Shown in pieces: positions 55,001-64,000 of a stretch of 64,000 nt of DNA. A model generated the notes under the pieces. It did no database searches and was not told where the DNA came from. It worked only from the letters and a program-made list of their open reading frames with translations. How positions within the stretch are numbered: position 1 is the stretch's first letter; each line of letters opens with the position of its first letter. A program made the translations under genes and the position numbers. Origin of the DNA: Maylandia zebra (lineage: Eukaryota > Chordata > Actinopteri > Cichliformes > Cichlidae); the NCBI RefSeq assembly GCF_041146795.1, contig NC_135183.1:10528840-10592839 (forward strand), in the 5' to 3' direction.

Positions 55001-56478
55001 ACTGATTTGAAGGATTCACATATCTAATCTACAGGAAACAGCAGCTCATTTGGACTTTTCTGCTATTTCAATTTCACTGTCTGTCACCAGAAACTTCTAC
55101 CCTGTGCTCTTCAAAAGAGGCCTCTTTTGTTCACTGTAAACTGCTGTAAGCTCTTGAATCAGGAACAAGTTTTTCTGACGACAGGGACAAAATATTGGGT
55201 GAAAGCAAATTTAAACGAATCATTCACTTTCAAATTTATAAAGTATTTTAGGTAAATTTCATGAGAGCAACAAGCCTCCTCTGAAGGTTAAGCAATTCTG
55301 TATCTTTCTCTCACATTCTCCTTTCCTCCTAACAGTGCTCGTAAGCTCAAAGAAGGCAGTGAACAAAGAGACGATGCAGAAAACTGCCAGGCATTGTGGT
55401 GCATGTCTGGAGGCCCTTTTAACTTCAAAACCTTCAAAAACCGAACCCCGCGTGCTCTGCTTCTGCATCATATAATTGCACACACCAATATTTCTTGTTA
55501 TCTGCTCCCCACACTCCTTACCTTTGTTATGGGCGTATTCATGGAGCTCTGATGCCAACGCAGGTGTTAAATACTCAGCTCGTCTTAGGGGAGCACAAAC
55601 AAGCAGCTAACTGCGAGCACCAGTGTTATTTACAGAAATCGCTTTACATAAATCACAGCTGGCGCTCTGACAGTAATTGACAGGAAACAAAACACATCCA
55701 GAGGCCGCTTGTTCCCGTCTACAAATCACTCCATATCTGAACTTTCAATCACAACAGAGCTGAGTTAAATTCGCATGAGACGTAAAGGTATATGAATGGC
55801 ATTAGATTTTTTTTCTTTTCCTTTTTTTTCTGCCCCTGTTTACCTGTTTATCAAACGTGTCATTGCAGTCCTTCAAAGGGAAATGGAGCAAATGGAATGC
55901 GAGATGAAATTTATACTCTGGAGGGCAGTCAATCTTGATGCCGAAGACAACAGGCTAAAATATTACAGATGGGCTGAGTTCATTTCAGTGGAGTGATGAG
56001 AGACGAAAGGCAGCGTAAAGAGTGAGAAAAAGAAAGAACTTATCTGCCACCTCTGTCATTTTCAAAAAAAGGGCAGGAGTGTGGTCAGGTGATAGCCGCG
56101 AGCGGGTGCCGGCTTTATAAATGAATAAGAGTTGGTTGAAATCATCCTATCTACACCGGCAGCTCAGATTACGCTTCTTATCTCGGCCAGTGTCGTCCTC
56201 CTTAAATATATCTTCCAAATGGGTTTGATGAACTTGAGAGGAGAATATATCCTCGATCCTCCTAAAGAAGTCCCGAGGGCAATTCACCAAGATTTGCAGG
56301 GCCGAGCGGTGCAGAATTGAGAAGGTAGAAAAGAAAAAAGACAGAGAGAGAGGATGAGGAATTGAGAGAGAGCAGCCTTTGACAGGACAATGAGAGGAGT
56401 AAGTGGCCTTACTTTTACACTCCAGAAGACGGTCAAATGACTCCCCCCACGCCATCAATGACATCATTAACAGGAGCT
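52057..56478 (-). CDS. R4-family regulator of G-protein signalling, RGS18/RGS21-like (5' end not found)
   Basis: Three coding exons are clear: 56413-56478 (SLMAWGESFDRLLECK, GTAAGG donor), 52466-52632 (167 bp, standard R4 size) and 52057-52233 (58 residues plus TGA). They join in frame over the whole RGS domain. WGESFDRLL resembles RGS18 (WGESFDKLL). ISKNI, CFD-AQKLIY and PRFLKSEIY resemble RGS21. TGQLVFEDFL echoes RGS1 TGQNVFGSFL. FLRTEYSDENLLFWLAC is closer to the RZ group (RGS17/20). Both Asn residues that contact G-alpha (DENL, INID) are kept, so GTPase-accelerating activity is plausible. The acidic pair after FWLAC is replaced by Lys-Lys. The first exon listed is 66 bp (or 64 if the second AG is used), not 62, and its entry phase differs from the other three genes. 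Exons upstream of 56478 are not established. Position suggests RGS18 or RGS21. Confidence 0.85.
53907..54699 (+). mobile_element. hAT-type transposon, second family, with BED finger remnant
   Basis: The ends TAGGGATGGGTACCGG and CGATACCCATCCCTA are inverted. They are flanked by 8-bp repeats GTACTGAG (53899-53906) and GTATTGAG (54700-54707), one mismatch. An ATG at 54104 opens MPKAKRSKVWLYFTAKDA followed by CNKC. After a frame slip NTSNPMKHLAMH completes a BED zinc finger, the DNA-binding N-terminus of hAT transposases. The catalytic domain is missing. It lies in the intron between the first two known exons of the fourth RGS gene. Confidence 0.88.
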
Positions 56479-56999
56479 CTGCAGAGCAAAATTGAAAAAA
56501 CTTCATGAAACGTACATCTTGTCAAACAGACAGTGTACATTCTGTACAAAGGACCAGGGCACATTCACGTCAGAGATAAGCTGATAAAAAGTTAAATCCC
56601 AAATTGTACCTACTTATTACATTAGATTAACTAATTAACGTTTTATCTCTTAAACGTCACTTTTTAAATTAACTGATATAAATCATTCATATTGTCAGTT
56701 TAATAAAACTCCAAATGGGTACCTCATCTTGTCATATTTCCAAGTCTAGAGGATGAAATTAATAACAATGAGTAACATCTTAGCTGATATTGGCTCCTAA
56801 TTGAATACCAGGTATCAGTACAGTGAATGACTTGATATCTGATGCCAAATATTAGATCAGTCAATGCTTCTCCTGGATGTGAGTTCATTCCTGCCCACAG
56901 CAGTGAAAGAAGTATTCAGATATTTTCCTTGCAATTTTTTGCTTTTACGTATCATCACAAAGTATGTCATAAATGCTGACTTCATAATGTAAAAATCAT

Positions 57000-58097
57000 T
57001 GGTTTGATTGGTTGTCTATAAAAAAAGGAGTGCATGATTTCATCCCAGAAGGATGGGACCATCAGCTTAATCAAATGATACAGCCATGCGACAAATGAAG
57101 TGCATATTTACTGTTTCCAAAAGGAATTTTGAGGATAAGTGCTGCACCTGATTAAATGATCATCATCAAGTGTGAGCATTTGTATAAAAGCATAAGAACC
57201 TGAATGCAGTCTGGAGCAGTCAGATGTGTGTTAACACAATGCCAAAATCTTCCCTGGAGTGGATGGATGCCCCAGAAATTCCCCCAGAGAAATTCATGTT
57301 TAGAGGAACTGCAAAAAACCCAAGAGCTGCATCTCAGAGTCAACTGGCCTCAGTTAGCGTGTTAAATATTAAAGTTTATGACAGAGCAATTTGGAAAAAG
57401 CTGAACAAGAACAACAACAAGTATAGAAAGTCTATTCTCTCTAACAATAACTTGGCAGCAAAGGTTTGCAAAGCTCCATCTGAATAATCCGCAACCAAAT
57501 TCTTTGGACAGAGGGACCAAATTGGAAAGGTTTGGTCATAAAGTACAACACCAAATCAAACACAGCATATCAGCACAAATACTTCATTGCAACTGCCGAG
57601 TACAGTGGTAGAAGGGTGATGATTTGGGGTTTTTTTATACTACAGGAGCTTGACACCTTACAGTCTTTGAGTTCATCCTGAACTCCTCTTTATACCAAAG
57701 TGTTCTAGAGTCAAATAGAAGCCATTGTGCTGACAGCTAAAGTTTGGCAAACGAAAAGAACAATGATCCCATTCAACAGCAGCAAAGCTTTCACAAAATG
57801 ACTGAAAAACAAAACTACCATGGTACTGCAACGGCCCACTCAAAGTCCAGACGTCAACATGACTGAAACGCTGTGGCAGGATCTTAGAAGAACTGTGCAT
57901 AAATGAATGCCAACAAACATCAATGAACTGAACCAACGCTGTAAATAAGAGTATGCCAAAATTCCTTTGCAACAACATGAGAGTCTAATAAATTAACTAA
58001 AAAAACAAACAAACAATTACTTCAAGTTATTGCTGCCAAATGTTTTTCTACAATGTACAAAAACATAGGGTGTATGTAGTTTTTCACAGAACTGCAT
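57000..58097 (+). mobile_element. Tc1/mariner relic
   Basis: A heavily mutated + strand transposase can be traced: MPKSSLEWMDAPEIP near the start, then VYDRAIWKKLNKNN, then SGRRVMIWGF (the Tc1 block GGRVMIWGCF), and near the end the PTNINELNQRCK-EYAKIPLQQ block (family NLNELEQFCKEEWAKIP). The 3' end GGGTGTATGTAGTTTTTCAC matches fish Tc1 termini of the type TAGTTTTTCAC. Boundaries are approximate, with many stops and frameshifts. Confidence 0.75.
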
Positions 58098-58939
58098 AGA
58101 GTACTGTGGAAACATTTGAGAGATAGCCACCTATCATAATAACCACTTTTACGTTAATTGTCCCTGTGGTGTTAACACATTTCACCACAAAGGTAGCAAA
58201 GAACCCAGGATGAGCGTATGCTGACTCGTGCACTGCATCCAGAGCCTGAGCTTGCTTGTAGCCTCCATTGACCATGTTTCTATAATGGAAGTCTCTATGG
58301 GCTTGTTTTCACCTTCGATTGTGTTTCTGGTTTTGTTTCAAACTTAAACATTAAAAGACTGATCTTGTGTGTTCTGATTAGCACAGAGATTTTTGTCAAT
58401 GTGTGGGATTATAGCCCAAGGTTTATATTTCTAACTGACAATGCATTTCAACTCATGTTACACAGTGAGGCAAATGTAATGTAACCAGTTGGGTAACAAA
58501 TAACTCCATTGAGAAATAATACAACATGATGTATTAATTAAAAAAATAATATTGAGTAATGCTTCTCCTTCAGAAGATTCCTGGATAAGATGTAAAATGT
58601 CTTCAAAAAAATATCTATAGAAGTTCAGTTGCCTTTTTCTGACTAGCAACCCCAGCACTTCTTAAAGGAGGGTGAACAGAACAGTTCACTCAGAGGCAGG
58701 ATAAAAGTCTGTACCTCAGTTTTAATTGAGTGTTTAGGTCAGTTGACAGAAAGAGCAGGAAAGAGTCAAAAGTCCAAAAATGCAAAAACTCCAAAGGAAC
58801 CCCCCACTTTGCTGTAACTAAAATTGCAAAATTTAAGAGTCGTAAGCACACTGCCCACTAGAGGACAATGGGCTATCAGGCCACCCTCATAAAGTCTGTT
58901 GCTGATTGGTTGGTCAGGGACAACACACCAGTGATTTGC

Positions 58940-59245
58940 TGGAGGTTATGTTGTAGCTGTGGCAGTGCTCACCCTGTTCGTCCTTGCACAAAGGAGCAGA
59001 TATTGGTCCTGCTGATGGATTAAGGACTTTCTATGGCCCTGTCCAGCTCTCCTAGATGAACTGCTTGTCTCTTGGAATCTCCTCCATGCTCTTGAGACTG
59101 TGCTGAGAGACACAGCAAACCTTCTAGCAATGGAACATATTGGTGTGCTATGCTGGAGATGTTGGATTACTCCAGATATTGCTTGATGCTGCCAGTATTG
59201 ACCAGCCAAATACAAAACGACCCCAAAACAGTCAAAAAAGATGAG
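58940..59245 (-). mobile_element. Tc1-like transposase N-terminal fragment
   Basis: The minus strand reads SIARRFAVSLSTVSRAWRRF followed by RRAGQGHRKSL and QDQYLLLCARTNR. This is the paired-type helix-turn-helix and linker of one Tc1 transposase family (family form RRFGVSPSTVSRAWRRYQET). No catalytic region follows, so this is a fragment. It has stayed open longer than the other relics here. Confidence 0.8.
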
Positions 59246-60639
59246 GAGGGGGACAGTGTCAGTGACCATTCTTTTTTGGGAGGTTGTCTCATTGCTGTGC
59301 CCTTAGTGCACCCGTTATTAATTTCATGAACACCAAAGCAGCTGAAACTGATTAACAATAACCTCGATCAATCAACCAGATTAATATCCCAGAAGTTTAA
59401 CTGACTTGATACAATACTCATTAAAAAGTGCTGCTTTAAATTTTCAGAGCAGGGTATATTGACACATTGGATAGTTCACTGGTGAGGAAAAAGTGTGATA
59501 GTACACAAAGGGAGGAAGCAGAACTAGGAACAAAAGGACCGGGTTCATGCAGAAGCATTACTTTTATGAGAATACTTGTTTAGCCATTAGGTTACTCCCT
59601 ACAAAACAGTTTTTAGGCTCTCCTAGATCCAAATTTGATGATGAAAAGCAGATAATATCATAATAGTCTTTTAAAATCTCAATATAAAATGATACAAATG
59701 CAGGAAAATTATCAATACTGCAGTTTGGAAACAACAGTAACTAAATATCTTACACATGAGCTGCTAACATTATGCAGATGGCAGTTAGACAGCTGTGGGG
59801 ACTGGGGGTACTAGCATGGACTGAAAAGCCTGTAAGTTTAATTGTAACTCATCTACAGTGAGTTAGATTTATGTCAGAAATCTGTTTTTTATGGCAAACC
59901 AGCAGCATCCTCTTGCCATTAATACACTTGTTCAGAGATTCTAAATTAGATGAAACTTTAATGATTCTTGTGGGCAAACTGGGTCGTTGCAGCAGCAGGG
60001 AACCAGATGAGAATAAGTCAGAGCGGTAAATGTTATTCAAGGAATTAAAGCAAGTGAACACGCTCAAAAGTAGAGCAAATAAATAAAAAAAATCAGCGAC
60101 AGACTCACAGGATCAAATACTTGGCAAGACCTAGTCACGCTATCTGACATTCGGATGACATAAGAGCTGCTTTACAGATAATGTCAATGACAGATATAAA
60201 TATTGATTGCAAGCAGGCAGGTACAGTAGCTTCTGCTCGTAGGGAAACGTGTGCTATTTATATCTGTGACAGCTCCTCAGGATTCTGTTAGGTACTATTT
60301 TTTTAATGCAACCTCCTGTATATTCCCACAGGCTCTTCTAACTACAACATACATATTCATAACCCAGGGTGGGCTTTCAATTACTTGCTGAATTATATAA
60401 GGCTTAGAACTATTTAAAGTAAGTGATCTAAGGGAGCACTAATAGGAACAAACAGGAAAAATGGCCAAGATCTGACGGGAGGAATATGACGCACTGATGA
60501 TAGCAAAGGTTTCACTTTTTATGCTCTTAAACTAGTCTGACAGTACAAAGTGGTAGAGCAAGGACTAAAGCGTCCAAGCTTTTAAGCGTAAAAGAAGACT
60601 TTATTCTACCTGTGTTAAAGAAATGTTCCAATAAATACT

Positions 60640-61205
60640 TGAAGATGAGCCTGCTTGAATGTTTTTGATACTGTTGTTACTGAGTTTCTCAGAAGTAAAG
60701 ATGATATTAGAGCCACATATGCTCCCATCCAGATTTGATATCCTTTTAATGGAAGCTGTTGCATACAGTATTTTGGCAAGACAGTGCTAAACCCCATACT
60801 GGAGTTATTAAGAGGGCATGGCTTTGTTGTAAAAGTGTCCAGGTACTGAGCTGGCTGCAGTCCAGACCTGTTTAGTCAGACCTGACTGGGCACATCATGG
60901 AACGGAAAATATGACAATGAAGATCCAGGACTGTTGAGGAGCTGGAATCCTACATCAGACCAGAGCAGGACAACATTCCTCTCTCAGAAATCAGCATGCA
61001 ACACAGTGAAATCGCCACCAAATTTAAAGTGAGCTGTTGTTTGTTATCAACAAGTAACATGTCCAACCTAAAACATCTGATATGTTTTATATATTCTCCT
61101 GTTCTCTAAGTAAAATCAAGATTTATGAGATTTAAAAATCATTTCATTCTGTTATTTACATTTTACACAGTACCCTACCTTTTTGGAATTGTGGCTTTTT
61201 GCTTT
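60640..61205 (+). mobile_element. 3' half of a Tc1/mariner element
   Basis: From about 60700 the sequence follows the 3' part of a fish Tc1-type transposase gene: the CAAGACAGTGCTAAACC stretch for the DNA-K-H site, then GCATCATGGAACGGAAAATATGAC-type and TGAGGAGCTGGAATCC words for the last Glu region. It then runs into a 3' UTR and terminus reading CTTTTTGGAATTGTGGCTTT. The 5' half is absent. Confidence 0.7.
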
Positions 61206-63856
61206 AGCTTGTGCTAAATTGGCTGATGCTTAACAGTTCAGGTTGGAACTTTTGTATGTATAAAGCTAAATAGATCTCATTTAACAATTTCAAGTCACCA
61301 GGTGGCCAATTACAGTTAGGCCTTCTATTTCTGTAGGACTAATATTTGAGACTGGAGTATAAAAATAAAAACTGAAAATGAACTGAGAAAATAACAAAGG
61401 AAAGTGCTGAGAGGAGCAGGTGCAGCAGAGAAGAAGCTGCTGGTGTGTCTGAAGCCACTGGAAGACAGCGCTCCAGAGAGGGTACGCTTTAAACACTGCT
61501 CTGCCCTGCTTCTTTATAAGATACACACTCAGAAATGTGCACATCATAGATGAATGTCCTGTGTCCGAGATTCAGAGGGTGCCTGGCAACCAGAGCTGTG
61601 AGCTTTTTTGGGGACAGTTTTTAGAGCCTCAGTTATGGGCATCATAATTTCTTTAACAGTGCTTGAGAATAATTTTCCCATATGCTAGGCTATAGAGAGC
61701 TGTCAGTGTGGAGAAATATAGAAATCAAGAACACTTCCTCATGTCAGTGGATTTTTTTCTGTCTCTAGGATGTCATTAAGTCAGCAGCATCAGCCTGACA
61801 CTGTAAGCCAAGCATTAGTACCTGGTGCAAGACTGCTCCAGGCAGCAGAGTCCAGCCTGCTGCGGCAAGCCAACATTGCAGAGTTAGTGTCACACACTTT
61901 TCTGCTGTGACAGCTGCCCAAATGACTGAGCATAACAGACAGATGCTGGAGACTTGTGTTGCTTGCAAACTAGCAGATTTCCCCCATATTTTTCTATCAG
62001 ATTCTAGTTAACAGATTAACATCTGCTTTTGCTCAATTCTATGAAACATTTAGCTGCAAATTAATGCCCTGATGAAGGTAAGCATATGAACTAGAGAACC
62101 TTTTCTTCTTTTAAATTAAATTAGGTTAATTCCGTTCCATTCAAATAAGTGAAAAATGTAAGGGAAGACCACGCCGCCTTGTCCTTTAATGTGCATTAAG
62201 GTTGACTCGATAAGGGGAAAATCCTGGAAACCATTTTTTGATATGATGGGAAAGATTTTGACCCCATCGTTCAACAACAGAAGAAATAACGACAAAGTCA
62301 AATGCTGACAAAGTTTACTTGTTAATTAACAACTAATTTCCCCTATGAAAAGTAACTTTTTTACAAAGTAAGTATTTAGGACTCAATATAAAAGGTGCAT
62401 TTGTTTTAGAAATTATTTTGATCATCACGAATCGTGAAGATAACACATTTTAAAACCTACTAATAAACAAAGGATACAAGAAACAACACAATACCTGGAA
62501 TCTCAATGATTTAATTATTGTGGAAGAGCAGTATGGAAAATGCAAAAGAGACACACACACACAAAAAACCCCACAGATCACTCACTCACAGTCTGCATTT
62601 CTTTGCATCCTTAGCTCTGCTTTTCAGGCCTGAGGTCTGTCTGATTGCACTGCTGTGCTCTAGATGTTACTATTTATTTACTCAGATTAGTTCTCCAAAC
62701 TCTGAACCCTCTGCTCAGTTCAGCTACAGTTCCCCGGCTGCCGTGCACAGACAGCAACCTGACGGATTCTCTACATGTCCATAATCTGCTCTGTCATGGC
62801 TTAATATCCCATCTCTGACCTGTAGTTATTCTTCTTTTATCTAACTATCATTGCTAGTCTTTATTACGATGTAGTATAGTGTTATGAATGTTAACTACTT
62901 CAGCTGTTAGTGAGGGGAGGCACTGTGTCCCTGTGTCTGGAGCCGTGCAGTGTAAAGCTGTGTGTTAGCTGGAGGAGGCAAAGACAGACCTGCTTGTGTT
63001 GATATTGATGCTAAACATCCAGAAGAAGAAGAGACGAGAGATGAGGGTGGAGGTGGGTCTCAAAGTAGCTTGCAGATGCATATAGCACATCCAATATGAG
63101 AAGCTGTCTTTACTTTTTCAAACCCTTTTGCTTTTTTATGGTGTTGACAAGATGCTGAAGGAAGAAAATGCCATATAAGAGATTAATAGGAAGGTGCAAA
63201 CTGACAGCTTTGGCACATATTTCTGTTAGATAATTGTGTAAAAAGCTCACTTGTCCAAGCACTGTTGCTCTAAATCATTCAATTCCTAAAATTATTCATA
63301 ACAAAACAAAACTCAGTCTAAGGCTGTGACATCTTTAAGTTCTGTTTGCAGTTTCATGACCATTATCAAGCAGGTCTTCAGAAGTACAGGACAAGGCATC
63401 AGAAGAAAGGCTATCCTAATGCAGGCACTCAGTTTTTGGAGTGCATCATATAGAACAGAGAGCACATTCAGCTCAAAGTATTCTCGCTCGTCTTTGGCCC
63501 TTTTTCATGTTTTCTTTGGGAGGGAAAGAGTGAAGGGAAAGAGAGCTGCAGGCATACTGAGAAACACAAAGGAAGAAAGTTCCAATAAAAACGGCACAGA
63601 TCACAGGAGCCCCATCAGAAATACTTGTTCTCCAACTCGCAGACAAGAGAAAACCATCCGCAAAACACATTCCAGTTTTATTTTAGCAACATGTTTTCTG
63701 TATGGGCGAGATCAGAGAAACTCAGTCATTACCGAAGAACAAAGCAGACCGGAGGGGAAGTAAAACAGTGAGAATATTCAACAGTAACAAAAAGCTCACT
63801 GACAGACAACCTCTTTGTCTTGAAGCGTGAAGCCAATTTGAAGCTCATACTTACAA

Positions 63857-63970
63857 CATGTGTTTTCTGTTGCCGAAAAGTATTTTTCTGCCGTTGTGCA
63901 GATAAGTGTCCTCCTTGTCGGGCTTCTCTTTCTTCCTCTGACTTACTTTACAGGTACAAGTCTGTGCATG
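63857..63970 (-). other. Possible 5' exon(s) of the fourth RGS gene
   Basis: On the minus strand two near-consensus donors lie close together: TGTAAA|GTAAGTCAG (donor about 63946) and ACATGTT|GTAAGTATG (donor about 63855). Reading into the second donor, one frame encodes a basic, hydrophilic peptide (SQRKKEKPDKEDTYLHNGRK). An ATG at about 63968 opens MHRLVPVK into the first donor. Neither junction matches the entry phase of the exon at 56478 unless an intermediate exon exists. Speculative. Confidence 0.22.
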
Positions 63971-64000
63971 TTGAGCTGCGCTACAGGCGTTCCCAGGGTT

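Larger units (their letters stand above)
56479..64000. other. Non-coding region upstream of the fourth RGS gene
   Basis: Three Tc1/mariner relics occupy parts of 57-61.2 kb. Between and after them I see unique-looking AT-rich sequence. A possible RGS 5' exon lies at the far right. A 145-codon open frame at 63326-63763 has no recognisable motif. Confidence 0.5.

Noticed and set aside
55259-55558. 99-codon minus-strand open frame with a hydrophobic stretch
   Set aside because: Lies in the intron of the fourth RGS gene, with no family match and no splice signals in phase with the RGS frame.
63326-63763. 145-codon open frame on +
   Set aside because: No motif, low-information basic composition, and it overlaps nothing recognisable. 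Probably chance.

Overview
This is vertebrate nuclear DNA, almost certainly from a teleost fish. It has split genes with GT/AG introns, long AT-rich intergenic stretches, many (CA)n, (GATA)n and poly-C tracts, and numerous Tc1/mariner and hAT transposon relics of fish type. There is no bacterial or organellar character. I recognised no tRNA, rRNA or CRISPR array.

The window covers one end of an RGS (regulator of G-protein signalling) gene cluster. On the + strand, the last three coding exons of uchl5 (proteasome-associated deubiquitinase UCH37) lie at 1737-2759. All other recognised genes are small R4-type RGS genes on the - strand. They are rgs2 (7515-8940, five coding exons, 196 aa), an RGS13/RGS1-like gene (18458-19936, five exons, 185 aa), an RGS1-like gene (27100-29941, five exons, 191 aa) and a fourth RGS gene whose 5' end I could not fix (52057-56478, RGS18/RGS21-like with some RZ-type residues). 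The order uchl5 - rgs2 - three further R4 RGS genes matches the human 1q31 order as I know it (UCHL5-RGS2-RGS13-RGS1-RGS21-RGS18). The RGS proteins act alike: each is expected to accelerate GTP hydrolysis on activated G-alpha subunits and so shorten GPCR signalling.

Region by region: 1-3.1 kb is the uchl5 3' end with a 632-bp hAT element in an intron. 3.1-6.8 kb is a tail-to-tail intergenic gap with a 29-base poly-C run. 7.5-9.0 kb is rgs2 with a TATA box. 9-18.4 kb is non-coding, with one perfect 14-bp hairpin. 18.4-20.0 kb is the second RGS gene with a TATA box. 20-27 kb is non-coding with a decayed Tc1-like element. 27.1-29.9 kb is the third RGS gene, whose largest intron carries a long CA repeat and a 182-bp MITE. 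30-52 kb is non-coding and repeat-rich: a SINE-like repeat, an internally deleted Tc1 element, a polypyrimidine tract, a GATA array, and a 4.5-kb element with CACTG ends that is itself interrupted by a hAT element. 52-56.5 kb is the fourth RGS gene with another hAT in its intron. 56.5-64 kb holds three more Tc1/mariner relics and possibly a 5' exon.

No clearly new biological system was found. The most unusual items are the nested CACTG-ended element with a decayed spliced reading frame, the divergent residues in the third and fourth RGS genes, and a pair of convergent consensus CTCF motifs bracketing three of the RGS genes.
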